A stretch of DNA of 31,295 nucleotides from JANWLD01 sp035700225 (GCA_035700225.1 DASSOT010000027.1:1-31295), one strand, 5' to 3'; shown: positions 1-7,920, numbered from the stretch's first letter. Numbers and translations are program-made. The notes: generated by a model from the sequence alone, not told the origin.

Positions 1-224
1 TTTCCATGCGCCCTGTCATACTCCCCGGTGAAAAGAAAAAGGTCAAGATAGTCCAGAAGGGAAGCGGACGCAACCAGGGCGTCGGATATTTAGAAGACGG
101 CACCATGGTAGTGGTCGAGAATGCCCAGAGACTTATAGGCAAGACAGTTACAGTAGAAATAGCCCGTTATCACCAGACGGAATCCGGCCGGATGATATTC
201 GGCAATCTTGTTAAAAGTGTTTGA
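1..224 (+). CDS. C-terminal TRAM domain of a PIN/TRAM protein (YacL-like), 5' truncated
   Basis: The frame is open to the left edge of the window, so this is the end of a longer gene; the Met at 6-8 is probably internal. The visible 72 residues match the C-terminal TRAM domain of YacL-type PIN/TRAM proteins: RPVILPGE at the domain entry, GYLEDGTMVVVE in the middle and ESGRMIFG near the end. TRAM is a small beta-barrel that binds RNA; PIN domains are metal-dependent ribonuclease folds. In this family the PIN domain usually follows N-terminal membrane helices, which would lie outside the window. The gene ends six bases before the convergent PBP gene and no terminator is visible between them. 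The family call is fairly secure; the substrate is unknown. Confidence 0.8.
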   Translation, partial: SMRPVILPGEKKKVKIVQKGSGRNQGVGYLEDGTMVVVENAQRLIGKTVTVEIARYHQTESGRMIFGNLVKSV

Positions 225-230
225 GTGAGG

Positions 231-3230
231 CTAGTTTACGCTTGCAGTATCCGAGTCTTTGCCATCCGTGGCATAGACGCTTCCGGGCGGTGGCGGACTG
301 ACTGAACCGGAACAGCTTCGGGCCGCCGCAGACGCACTACATATTACCGTCGTATGGTCATCCCGATACACCGTTACAGTCCCACTGCCGCCTGTCCAGG
401 TAGCGTAGATATCATTTCCTGTCTTATTAACATTTGTCAGCCTGAATTCCGATTCTTTCTTAGTACTGCTGAATGAAACGGTCCGGCTGTCGCTGGAATC
501 ATAAAGAACGCTGTCAATCACTTGCGCTGTCACCGTCTTCTTGCCGGAAACCTTGACATTGTAGTTGTATGAAACCCTCTGTCCGTTACTGCTGACCCGG
601 GCAGATTGTACTGTCTGGCCGTTGACTATGAAGTTGACCGTACCCGGGAAATCCGCGCTGGAAAGCGGGTGCGTTCCTTGCCTTACGGTTGCGCTGAACA
701 CACAGGAATCCTTACATGAGCTGGGCGCTGATAAGCTGACCAGCGGTTTTGCGTCTTCGCAATGGTGCACATCATCCTTCTCGCTGGTATCAGCACTGCT
801 TGTATATGAGCTTCCGCCGTGGAACTTGTCCGCCGAGAACTGGTTTGCCTGTGCATTGTAGGCAGTTACTTTGGCCAGTTCGGGAGTACAATCAGTAGCC
901 AATTTGTTGGAAACTTTGTCTATGACCGCGTTGCTACTCTTGTTACCTTTTTTATACCAGGAGGGGAACAGGTCCGTTGACGGGCTTGGCTCTCTGGAAC
1001 TTGCTCCGACATGGTTTCTCACAACATATGCCGGCAAGGTCTGTATGCCTTTGGGCCGCGGTCTTTCTTCCGGTTTGAGGTTGTCGTGCACGGCGTCCAT
1101 ATACTCGACCCATATAGGCTGGGTCATGCTTTCCATGAAGCCGCTCATAGCTCTGTTGCGGTTGTGATATCCGACCCACACGCCCGTGGCATAGCGGGTG
1201 GAAAAGCCCATCATCCATCCGTCTTTGGAGTCGTTGGTCGTACCGGTTTTCATAGAGAATTTCCAGCCTTTGTATTCGTGTGTTTTTCTTGCCAGGTAGC
1301 TTGCCCGCGGATCACTAAGGATGTCGGCTACTATGTATGCGGCCTGGGCTTTTACTACTTGTTTACCCGGCGATGGCTTCCATTCATCGATTATCTTTCC
1401 GCGCGCATCCTCTATCTTCAGTATGTAAGTCTGGGGTATGAGTTTGCCGTTGCGTGAAATAGTGCTAAATCCATGCACATGTTCGTCTAGTTTCAGGTAT
1501 GCACCGTCGCCGATAGCGGAAGAGGCATAACACTGGGTTTTTTTGGTAAGCTTATCGTCGCTATAACAGTTGTAACCGCTTCCTTCTATCTTGTCATTGC
1601 CGGTATCTTTCAGTCCCATGCTGTTGGCTGTTTCTATGGTCTTGTTGATTCCTGCTATGAGCATAGCCTTTACCGCTGGAATGTTACGCGAACCGGCCAG
1701 CGCATATCGTAATGTGAGCGGTCCTGGCGTGCGGAAGTCATAGTCATGCAGACAGTTTCCCTCCCGCCCATGGTTGGTACACGGATAGCCGGGTATCGGG
1801 TCATAAGAATCGTACAGTACGGAACCGGCTCCGAACTGGTCGGTATTATTTATAAGAGATATGTAATCATACGGTTTGAAGCTTGAACCGGGCGGTAGTT
1901 TCAGCCTGGCGTAATTGTTCTGCCCGAAGGTCGGGTCCTGGAAGTCCGGACCCCCCACAAGGGCTACGACCTGTCCGGTTTTGACATCCTCGGATACCAT
2001 GGCCGCTACGTCTCCGCCCTGGTAGCGCACTTCCTGTATGCCGTCCTGTATGGCTTTTTCGGCTAGGCGCTGTTTGTCCAAATCAAGCGTAGTAATGACC
2101 TTGAGCCCGCCGACCTTGACCGTTTCCGCGCCACGTTCTTCTATGAGTTTTTCCTTAGCCGTAAGAACGAACCACGGTGCGGTTATACCTGAATATTTCG
2201 GCTTTCTGGGTTTAATCTTTTTCAGCGTGCTTATCTTTTTGGCCTTGTCGCGCTGTTTTGCCGTTATATAGCCCTGCTGTTGCATAAGGTCCAGGATGTA
2301 ATGCTGTCTGCTTATCAGGGCATGTTTGTCATATCTGGCGCCATATGGCGAATACAGCGAGGGTGACTTCGGAATGGCGGCCAAGAAAGCCGCTTCGTCC
2401 AACGTCATGTCCTTGGCGCTTTTTTGGAAATAATCACGCATGGCCGCTTCCACACCGTACTGGATGTCCCCGTATGGTGCCGTGTTCAGATAGCCGGTTA
2501 ATATCTCCTGTTTGCTGTAGCTTCTTTCAAGCTCAACGGACAGTATCAGCTCTTTTATCTTGCGCGCATAGGTGCGGTCTTTGGTCCAGTCCTGGGTAAG
2601 CTTGACCAACTGCTGGGTTATGGTGGAGCCCCCCTGCTGGCTTCCGTGGTTTACATAGTTGTTGACGCCGGCGCGCACTATGCCTTTCACATCGAAGCCT
2701 CCGTGCTTGAAGAAGTCCTTGTCCTCGACCGCTACCGTGGCGTCTTTTACTTTCTGTGATATCTCTTTATCCTGTACCGGGTTGCGTTTAACGGCGTCGT
2801 AATCTTCCCATAGAAGAGTCTTTCCTGTGCGGTCATAATATCTTACGGAACCGCCGATGTTGTTGCCGGATATATCCCTTAGGTTGGGCAGGTCTTTTCT
2901 GAAATATGCGAACACACCGACCAGCAGAAGGAAAACGGCCAAAATACCGACCCCTGTTATCTTCAAAGCCATCAGGCCGCCTTCACGGCTGAACCAATAC
3001 CTGGCTACCCTTTTGGGGTGTAGCCTGAACATCAATCTCTTGAACGGGTCTTTCGGCATGGTAGCCAGATATGCCGCTCGCTTGCGCGCCTTGGCATCGC
3101 GCTTAGCCTGCCACCTGCTCTGAATGTTGCTGTGGAGCTTTATACGGTTGCCTTTTTTGGTTACGTAATGACTGCGCGTCTTGCTGGATGATTTGTTTAT
3201 CCTGAAACGGATTTTTTTAGGGTCTGGCAT
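231..3230 (-). CDS. Class A penicillin-binding protein (bifunctional transglycosylase/transpeptidase)
   Basis: This 999-residue enzyme polymerises lipid II and cross-links peptidoglycan outside the membrane. A basic cytoplasmic N-terminus of about 85 residues precedes one membrane anchor (about 90-110). The GT51 domain shows EDKDFFKHGG, then GGSTITQQ, KIKELILSVELE and LAAIPKSP. The transpeptidase domain has the nucleophile motif SSFK (after LPPG), SRN and KTGTT. The last 250 or so residues form a Ser/Thr-rich extension with beta-sandwich character and several cysteines, probably extracytoplasmic. The nearest ribosome-binding sequence (AAGGAG, 3247-3252) lies 16 nt from the ATG, unusually far, and an in-frame stop rules out a closer upstream start. 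It diverges from tyrS. The family is certain; whether it should be called PBP1a-like or otherwise is not. Confidence 0.95.
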   Translation of the reverse strand: MPDPKKIRFRINKSSSKTRSHYVTKKGNRIKLHSNIQSRWQAKRDAKARKRAAYLATMPKDPFKRLMFRLHPKRVARYWFSREGGLMALKITGVGILAVFLLLVGVFAYFRKDLPNLRDISGNNIGGSVRYYDRTGKTLLWEDYDAVKRNPVQDKEISQKVKDATVAVEDKDFFKHGGFDVKGIVRAGVNNYVNHGSQQGGSTITQQLVKLTQDWTKDRTYARKIKELILSVELERSYSKQEILTGYLNTAPYGDIQYGVEAAMRDYFQKSAKDMTLDEAAFLAAIPKSPSLYSPYGARYDKHALISRQHYILDLMQQQGYITAKQRDKAKKISTLKKIKPRKPKYSGITAPWFVLTAKEKLIEERGAETVKVGGLKVITTLDLDKQRLAEKAIQDGIQEVRYQGGDVAAMVSEDVKTGQVVALVGGPDFQDPTFGQNNYARLKLPPGSSFKPYDYISLINNTDQFGAGSVLYDSYDPIPGYPCTNHGREGNCLHDYDFRTPGPLTLRYALAGSRNIPAVKAMLIAGINKTIETANSMGLKDTGNDKIEGSGYNCYSDDKLTKKTQCYASSAIGDGAYLKLDEHVHGFSTISRNGKLIPQTYILKIEDARGKIIDEWKPSPGKQVVKAQAAYIVADILSDPRASYLARKTHEYKGWKFSMKTGTTNDSKDGWMMGFSTRYATGVWVGYHNRNRAMSGFMESMTQPIWVEYMDAVHDNLKPEERPRPKGIQTLPAYVVRNHVGASSREPSPSTDLFPSWYKKGNKSSNAVIDKVSNKLATDCTPELAKVTAYNAQANQFSADKFHGGSSYTSSADTSEKDDVHHCEDAKPLVSLSAPSSCKDSCVFSATVRQGTHPLSSADFPGTVNFIVNGQTVQSARVSSNGQRVSYNYNVKVSGKKTVTAQVIDSVLYDSSDSRTVSFSSTKKESEFRLTNVNKTGNDIYATWTGGSGTVTVYRDDHTTVICSASAAARSCSGSVSPPPPGSVYATDGKDSDTASVN

Positions 3231-3286
3231 GTTTGCTTATGAATAACTCCTTGAATATGTTGGAACCATTATCGATTTCGCACTTC

Positions 3287-3292
3287 ATTATA
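3287..3292 (-). promoter_or_regulatory. -10 box of the PBP gene promoter
   Basis: The minus strand reads TATAAT here, about 57 nt upstream of the PBP start codon. No good -35 hexamer was found at 16-18 nt spacing. The resulting leader of about 50 nt contains AAGGAG at 3247-3252. It lies back to back with the tyrS promoter in the 108-nt divergent intergenic region. Confidence 0.5.
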
Positions 3293-3302
3293 GCACTTTT
3301 GG

Positions 3303-3331
3303 TTCAGCACAACACTCGTTTCGTTTATACT
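3303..3331 (+). promoter_or_regulatory. tyrS promoter, leaderless geometry
   Basis: TATACT at 3326-3331 is a good -10 box. A weak -35 (TTCAGC, 3303-3308) sits 17 nt upstream. Only 7 nt separate the -10 from the tyrS ATG, so transcription should begin at or next to the start codon, and no Shine-Dalgarno sequence fits between them. Confidence 0.6.
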
Positions 3332-3338
3332 ATCCAGC

Positions 3339-4592
3339 ATGAATACAGCTCTTTCTCAGGAACTTGCCTGGCGCGGTTTTTCCTATCAGACTACATTGGA
3401 CGATTCCGCCGGGCTGGATAAGAAAAAATTTACTTTTTACTGGGGGGTCGACCCTAGCTCTGACTCAATGACCATAGGTAACCTGGCTATAGCCATGATG
3501 GTGCGGCACTTCATAGACCACGGCCACAAGGCAGTACTTCTGGTCGGCGGGGCAACCGGCCTTATAGGCGACCCGGACGGCAAAAGCAAAGAACGCCGGC
3601 TTTTGAGCGAAGAACAGCTTGAGCACAACAAACAACAGATAATAAAGCAATACAAGACCATCTTCGCGGGGCAGGATTTTCAGATAGTCGACAATCAGGA
3701 TTGGTTCAAGGATATAAATTACATTGATTTTTTGCGTGATGTCGGCAAGCACGTACCCATGCGCCAGATGCTGGGGCGGGATTTCGTAAGCGCCCGCCTG
3801 GGCGAGGAAGGAAGCGGTATCAGCTACGCCGAATTCAGCTATTCATTGATACAAGGCTATGATTTTTTGCATCTTTTCCGGACGAAGGGTGTAACCCTGC
3901 AGGTCTGCGGTTCCGACCAATGGGGTAATTCCATAGCTGGTGTAGAACTCATCCGCCGTATTGAGAACCAGGAAGCTCATATATGGTCGGCGCCTTTGGT
4001 AATCAATAAGACGACCGGTGAAAAGTTCGGCAAGACCGAAGGGGGCGCGGTCTGGCTGTCCGCCGAAAAGACCAGCCCGTATGATTTTTACCAGTTCTGG
4101 CTGAACGTGGACGACGAAAGCGTAGAAGATTTCCTGAAGATATATACGCTTCTTAGTAAAGATGAGGTAGAAAACATCTTGTCCGAGTTCAGGGTCGACC
4201 CTGGCGCAAGAAAAGCGCAGAAGACTCTAGCCCGCGAAGTGACGAAACTGGTTCACGGCGAAGAAGAAGCGGAATCGGTAGAACGCATCACCGCCTGCCT
4301 GTTCGGCCAGGGTGATTATGCTGAGCTGACCACGAAAGACTTGGGAGCCATGAAGAAAATGCTTCCGGCGTACGAAGCCAAGAAAGATGAAGATATCATA
4401 GGCGTGCTTGCTTCCAGCGGTCTGGTAAGCTCGAACAGCGAGGCCCGGCGCATGCTTGCACAGAATGCCATATCAGTAAATGGAAAAACCGTTGACGAAA
4501 ACTACCGTATCCAGCCAAGCGACAGTGTAGCCGCAGGACACGTCATACTTAAAAAAGGCAAGAACAAATACGCCGTCATCGAGCTTAAATAG
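3339..4592 (+). CDS. tyrS: Tyrosyl-tRNA synthetase
   Basis: This class I synthetase of 417 residues charges tRNA-Tyr in the cytoplasm. The Rossmann catalytic domain occupies the first 240 or so residues; VCGSDQWGN and KFGKTEGG (the KMSKS-loop equivalent, identical to the E. coli form) are clear. The HIGH signature is divergent: the segment DPSSDSMTIGN has TIGN where HIGH or HLGH is usual, so the first signature His is Thr. A C-terminal S4 RNA-binding domain begins near LVSSNSEARRMLAQ. The length is typical. The start is fixed by the -10 box immediately upstream, giving a probably leaderless mRNA. recG follows after 8 nt, so the two are likely co-transcribed. Confidence 0.95.
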   Translation: MNTALSQELAWRGFSYQTTLDDSAGLDKKKFTFYWGVDPSSDSMTIGNLAIAMMVRHFIDHGHKAVLLVGGATGLIGDPDGKSKERRLLSEEQLEHNKQQIIKQYKTIFAGQDFQIVDNQDWFKDINYIDFLRDVGKHVPMRQMLGRDFVSARLGEEGSGISYAEFSYSLIQGYDFLHLFRTKGVTLQVCGSDQWGNSIAGVELIRRIENQEAHIWSAPLVINKTTGEKFGKTEGGAVWLSAEKTSPYDFYQFWLNVDDESVEDFLKIYTLLSKDEVENILSEFRVDPGARKAQKTLAREVTKLVHGEEEAESVERITACLFGQGDYAELTTKDLGAMKKMLPAYEAKKDEDIIGVLASSGLVSSNSEARRMLAQNAISVNGKTVDENYRIQPSDSVAAGHVILKKGKNKYAVIELK

Positions 4593-4600
4593 CAAGTCCT

Positions 4601-6802
4601 ATGAAGCCTACCCCCATAAGTGAAATAAAAGGCGTGGGGGAAGCCGTAGCAAAGAAACTTCACCTGCTTGGTATAAGGACCAAAGAGGATTTGATTTGGA
4701 ATTTTCCCAGAAAATACGATGATTATTCCCAGATTACCGACATAGACAAGCTCAAACCAGGGCATGTGACCATAAAGGCGAAGATAGTTCAGGCCAAAGG
4801 CCGCTATGTGCGAAGGGGCATGCATATCACCGAGGCCGTAGCCAGCGATAACACCGGCAGTGTGCATTTGTTCTGGTTCAATCAGCCTTACCGCGCAAAA
4901 GGACTGAAACAAGGCTGGGAATACTACATATCCGGCAATTACGAATTGAGCCGGGGCAGATTCTCCATCATGAACCCGGGCGCCGAACTTGCAAGCAATT
5001 TCCAGGTCAATACGGCCCGAATAATCCCTATCTACCGCGAAACCAGGGGGCTTAAATCGTCTGCCATCAGGAAGATAATGGCCGGTCTGATGGATGATAT
5101 GAAGCTTATAGACGAAGGTTTGCCGGACTTCATAATAAAGGAGCAGAACCTCATCAGCCGGGCGGACGCGTTGCTGGGGATACATTTCCCTACGTCCATA
5201 GATGACATTTCCCGGGCGAAGAGACGCCTGGCCTTCGAAGAAGTATTCACACCGGTGCTGGCCGCTCTTATCAATAAGCAGGACAACATGCGCGCTAAAT
5301 CCGTCAAAATACCTTTTAACGAAGAGCTGGCGAAAACTTTCGTGAGCAGGCTTCCGTACAAACTTACCGATGCGCAAAGAAAAGTAATCTGGCAGATTTA
5401 TCAGGACATCCAAAAGGATGTACCGGCCAACAGGCTGGTTCAGGGCGATGTGGGCGCGGGAAAGACCGTGGTCGCCGCTATGTGCGCTGTCATGGCCATG
5501 AGCGCCAAGCCCACGGATTTGGATGCAGGGCAAGGAAGCAAGGAGGAGCGAGCGAAGCGTACAGAGAGTACGGTAAGTGAGCGACAGACGCTAGCTGACA
5601 AAGTCATGCGCCAAGAGTCTGCCGGCATGACCGGCTCTGCAGGTCAGCAGGGTCAGACGGTCCGTGAGTTTGGAGGGTATCAGGTGGCCTTTATGGCTCC
5701 TACCGAGCTTTTAGCCCGACAGCATGCCAAGAGTTTAGAGGACATGCTAAGGCCCCTGGGTATGGCAGATAAGATAGTGCTTCTGCTGGGTTCGATGAAA
5801 CCGGCGCAGAAAAAGAAAGCGCATGAGGCGATAAAGTCCGGACAAGCGGAACTTATAATCGGCACTCACGCGCTCATAAGTGAGAAAGTAGATATGAAAA
5901 AGCTCGGGCTGGCCATAATAGACGAGCAACACCGATTTGGGGTTGAGCAGAGGAAGGAACTCCTGAAAAAAGCCGGGCATGTACCGCACCTCATATCTAT
6001 GACGGCTACGCCGATACCGCGCTCTCTTGCCCTGACAGTTTACGGGGAGCTGGACGTATCCGTGATAGACGAACTGCCGCCCGGCAGGAAACCGCCCCTG
6101 ACCAAGATAGTTTCGCCCAATTCAAAGAAACAGGTTTATGCAAGTATCGATAAAGAGCTGGAAAAAGGTCGCCAGATGTTTGTCGTATGCCCGCTCATAT
6201 CCGAGTCCGACAAACTGGACTTTCTTTCAGCGGAGGAAGTATACAAAGACCTCTCCAAAAAAGTTTTTCCCAACCGCAGGGTAGCCCTGCTTCACGGCAA
6301 ACTCAAAGCCGATGAGAAAGAAAGGATAATGGAAAAATTCGTCGAAGGAAAAACAGACATCTTAGTTTCCACCACGGTCATAGAAGTCGGCGTTGATGTT
6401 CCTAATGCCACGGTAATGCTGATAGAAGGCGTGGAAAGGTTCGGTCTGGCCCAGATACACCAACTGCGAGGGCGCATAGGGCGCGGAGAACATCAGGGGC
6501 ATTGTTATCTGATGATGAGCGATAGCAAGGCTCCAAGCAGGCGTCTGCGTGCTCTGGAGCAGACCAATGATGGCTTCAAGCTGGCGGAGCTGGATCTGGA
6601 ACTGCGCGGTCCGGGGGCCGTATACGGCGTAGCCCAGCATGGCGAGCTTGACCTGAGGCTGGCCGACATTACCGATACCAGGCTCATCGCTTCTGCCCGT
6701 ACTTCAGCGCAGGGGTTCCTGGACAAGGGTGAAAAACTTTCAGATTATCCCTGGCTGGCTGGCGAAGTCGAGAAAAACCGCCTGATAACCACGCTTAATT
6801 AG
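4601..6802 (+). CDS. recG: ATP-dependent DNA helicase RecG
   Basis: RecG remodels stalled replication forks and Holliday junctions. The 733 residues contain the N-terminal OB/wedge region, Walker A GDVGAGKT (K288), DEQHRFG as motif II, TATPIPRSLAL as motif III, and the C-terminal helicase half with HQLRGRIGRG (motif VI). Between Walker A and the motif Ia block AFMAPTELLA there is an extra hydrophilic stretch at about residues 303-358 (DNA 5507-5674), where other RecG proteins have only a short linker. It is in frame, rich in E, R, S, T, G and Q, and encoded by DNA containing small inverted repeats. The rest of the protein is intact, so function is probably retained. The gene sits 8 nt after tyrS and overlaps the convergent small gene by 8 nt. 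Confidence 0.95.
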   Translation: MKPTPISEIKGVGEAVAKKLHLLGIRTKEDLIWNFPRKYDDYSQITDIDKLKPGHVTIKAKIVQAKGRYVRRGMHITEAVASDNTGSVHLFWFNQPYRAKGLKQGWEYYISGNYELSRGRFSIMNPGAELASNFQVNTARIIPIYRETRGLKSSAIRKIMAGLMDDMKLIDEGLPDFIIKEQNLISRADALLGIHFPTSIDDISRAKRRLAFEEVFTPVLAALINKQDNMRAKSVKIPFNEELAKTFVSRLPYKLTDAQRKVIWQIYQDIQKDVPANRLVQGDVGAGKTVVAAMCAVMAMSAKPTDLDAGQGSKEERAKRTESTVSERQTLADKVMRQESAGMTGSAGQQGQTVREFGGYQVAFMAPTELLARQHAKSLEDMLRPLGMADKIVLLLGSMKPAQKKKAHEAIKSGQAELIIGTHALISEKVDMKKLGLAIIDEQHRFGVEQRKELLKKAGHVPHLISMTATPIPRSLALTVYGELDVSVIDELPPGRKPPLTKIVSPNSKKQVYASIDKELEKGRQMFVVCPLISESDKLDFLSAEEVYKDLSKKVFPNRRVALLHGKLKADEKERIMEKFVEGKTDILVSTTVIEVGVDVPNATVMLIEGVERFGLAQIHQLRGRIGRGEHQGHCYLMMSDSKAPSRRLRALEQTNDGFKLAELDLELRGPGAVYGVAQHGELDLRLADITDTRLIASARTSAQGFLDKGEKLSDYPWLAGEVEKNRLITTLN

Positions 6803-7055
6803 ATACGGGCGCTTCCAGTGGAACATCGTCCAATATATCGGAAATCGCATCAAGCCCGGCGTCCTTGGCCGTATCACCTATGTTTATTGCTGGGCACACG
6901 GTCCAACTGAGAGGGCTGGAGGCCTTGGCATCACATGGCTCATTGTCCGAGATCAGCTCGGAACATCCTTTGAGGGCGGCCAGCCCTACAGCCGCCACCG
7001 CCAGAACAGCCAGTTTTTCCCTGGTACTTCCCAGTCTTTCCCCTGTAAATATCAT
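6795..7055 (-). CDS. Small membrane-anchored or lipoprotein-like protein, unknown function
   Basis: This 86-residue protein is not recognised. It has a basic start (GERLGSTREK), a hydrophobic segment (LAVLAVAAVGLAAL) and then KGCSEL, which could be a degenerate lipobox (Lys at -2 is atypical) or simply the end of a membrane anchor. Two further cysteines follow in a polar tail ending in an acidic stretch. A TTG 15 nt upstream could extend it, but ATG at 7055 is preferred because TATAAT lies exactly 6 nt before it, the same geometry seen at tyrS and clpP. It fills the gap between recG (tail to tail, 8-nt overlap) and rsmD (divergent). The promoter and signal-like N-terminus argue for a real gene, but homology is untested. 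Confidence 0.55.
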   Translation of the reverse strand: MIFTGERLGSTREKLAVLAVAAVGLAALKGCSELISDNEPCDAKASSPLSWTVCPAINIGDTAKDAGLDAISDILDDVPLEAPVSN

Positions 7056-7061
7056 TTGTAA

Positions 7062-7090
7062 ATTATACAATCTTTCTTTTTGGCCTTAAA
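7062..7090 (-). promoter_or_regulatory. Promoter of the small membrane-anchored protein, leaderless geometry
   Basis: On the minus strand a perfect TATAAT (7062-7067) stands 6 nt before the ATG at 7055. A weak TTTAAG (7085-7090) lies 17 nt upstream as a possible -35. There is no room for a ribosome-binding site. Confidence 0.5.
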
Positions 7091-7101
7091 CTACATAGTT
7101 G

Positions 7102-7635
7102 ATGAGAGTTATATCAGGCTATTTGGGCGGGAGGCAATTTGACGCGCCGAAAAGCTTTCGGACGCACCCTATGAGCGAGAAGGCCCGCGGCGGGTTATTT
7201 TCTGCCCTGGGCGACATCGAAGGATTGACAGTGCTGGATGCCTTCGCCGGTAGCGGCGCGCTTAGTTTTGAAGCGATAAGCCGCGGCGCAGAACACGCCA
7301 TAGCAATAGATATTGACAAAAGTGCTATTAACACTGTTGTCAATAGCACTAAGAAGCTCGGAATTAACACTAAAATCAAAGCCATAAGGGCTAATTCTTC
7401 CGGCTGGAGCGACAATAATCCCAGCCTAAAGTTCGACCTTATTTTCTGCGATCCGCCTTTTGACGAGATTAAGATCAACCTTATCCAGAAGCTTGCGGGG
7501 CATTTGAAGGATAAGGGGGTGTTCGTTTTGAATCTCCCCGGTTCTTTTCAGCCGTTCGAGCTGATGGGCCTGTCTATAGTCAAGACAAAGGACTACGGCG
7601 ACAACCAGCTGGTTTTCTATAAAAAAATAAGCTAG
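7102..7635 (+). CDS. rsmD: 16S rRNA (guanine(966)-N2)-methyltransferase RsmD
   Basis: This SAM-dependent methyltransferase of 177 residues modifies G966 of 16S rRNA during 30S assembly. MRVISGYLGGRQFDAP is the usual N-terminus, VLDAFAGSGALSFEA is motif I, and IFCDPPFD is the catalytic motif IV (DPPF in place of DPPY). The length is normal. A TTG directly before the ATG is an alternative start, but the ATG matches the family. No convincing Shine-Dalgarno sequence precedes it; TAAACT at 7087-7092 could be a -10 box close to the start. It stands alone, diverging from the small membrane-anchored protein and upstream of tRNA-Leu. Confidence 0.93.
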   Translation: MRVISGYLGGRQFDAPKSFRTHPMSEKARGGLFSALGDIEGLTVLDAFAGSGALSFEAISRGAEHAIAIDIDKSAINTVVNSTKKLGINTKIKAIRANSSGWSDNNPSLKFDLIFCDPPFDEIKINLIQKLAGHLKDKGVFVLNLPGSFQPFELMGLSIVKTKDYGDNQLVFYKKIS

Positions 7636-7659
7636 AATGGTCTGGTCAAAGTCCTCTTG

Positions 7660-7665
7660 TATACT
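7660..7665 (+). promoter_or_regulatory. -10 box of tRNA-Leu
   Basis: TATACT ends 8 nt before the first base of the mature tRNA. Initiation at the usual distance would leave a 5' leader of 0-2 nt for RNase P to remove. No strong -35 is visible; TGGTCT at 7638-7643 is the best candidate. Confidence 0.5.
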
Positions 7666-7673
7666 TTGTTTGT

Positions 7674-7758
7674 GGGCGAGTGGTGGAATTGGTAGACACG
7701 CTAGTCTTAGGAACTAGTGCCGCAAGGCGTGAAGGTTCAAGTCCTTTCTCGCCCACCA
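7674..7758 (+). tRNA. tRNA-Leu (anticodon UAG)
   Basis: An 85-nt class II tRNA with CCA encoded. The acceptor stem pairs GGGCGAG with CTCGCCC, with discriminator A. The anticodon stem is CTAGT/ACTAG around the loop CTTAGGA, which places TAG at positions 34-36 (reads CUA, and probably other CUN codons). A long variable arm (TGCCGCAAGGCG) and the T arm GAAGG-TTCAAGT-CCTTT complete the fold. A -10 box lies just upstream and a terminator about 130 nt downstream. The last 18 nt recur at 7868-7885. Confidence 0.95.
7741..7758 (+). repeat. Direct repeat copy 1 (tRNA-Leu 3' end)
   Basis: The 18 bases from the T-loop edge through CCA of tRNA-Leu are repeated exactly at 7868-7885, 127 bp downstream. 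tRNA 3' ends are common integrase attachment sites, so this could mark an old insertion, but no integrase gene is present nearby. Confidence 0.85.
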
Positions 7759-7867
7759 TGATGTATTTATGTCATTAGACATATAATTCATCGTGAAATG
7801 CCTTGAAGCTTCATTGAGAGAGCGAAGCGAACAGGAAGGTTAGCTCCGCGTGAAAAACCGGAGCGCT

Positions 7868-7885
7868 GTCCTTTCTCGCCCACCA
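7868..7885 (+). repeat. Direct repeat copy 2: orphan tRNA-Leu 3' end
   Basis: This is an exact 18-base copy of 7741-7758 including CCA. Upstream of it AGGAAGG (7833-7839) pairs with CCTTTCT (7870-7876) with one G-U pair, mimicking the tRNA T stem. The normal T loop is replaced by about 30 nt holding its own hairpin (GCTCCG 7843-7848 with CGGAGC 7859-7864). No acceptor 5' strand, D arm or anticodon arm is present. It is either a decayed tRNA fragment or an attachment-site duplication. Confidence 0.8.
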
Positions 7886-7890
7886 AAAAA

Positions 7891-7920
7891 GTCTGGAATA
7901 ACCAGGCTTTTATATTTTTT
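7891..7920 (+). terminator. Bidirectional intrinsic terminator
   Basis: A hairpin pairs GTCTGG (7891-7896) with CCAGGC (7902-7907), with one G-U pair. T-rich sequence follows on the plus strand (7908-7920). A run of A before it (7885-7890) gives a U-tract on the minus strand. It therefore serves tRNA-Leu in one direction and the membrane protein gene ending at 7910 in the other. The short stem makes it moderate in strength. Confidence 0.65.

Noticed and set aside
4502..5533. Long minus-strand open frame (343 codons) opposite tyrS/recG
   Set aside because: It is antisense to well-conserved tyrS and recG, its translation has no recognisable family, and no promoter or ribosome-binding site fits it.
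6795..7070. TTG at 7070 as start of the small membrane-anchored protein
   Set aside because: The TTG lies upstream of or within the -10 box; ATG at 7055 is correctly placed after it.
7312..7350. Overlapping inverted repeats inside rsmD (ATTGACAA/TTGTCAAT and AGTGCTATT/AATAGCACT)
   Set aside because: They fall in coding sequence for ordinary residues (DKSAINTVVNST) and the two pairings interlock; probably coincidence, with no gene boundary nearby.
5550..7829. GAGCGAAGCG shared by the recG insertion (5550-5559) and the tRNA-Leu flank (7820-7829) as a dispersed repeat
   Set aside because: The identity is only about 10 nt and the same string also occurs in ordinary rpoB coding sequence near 18270, so it is not evidence of a mobile element on its own.
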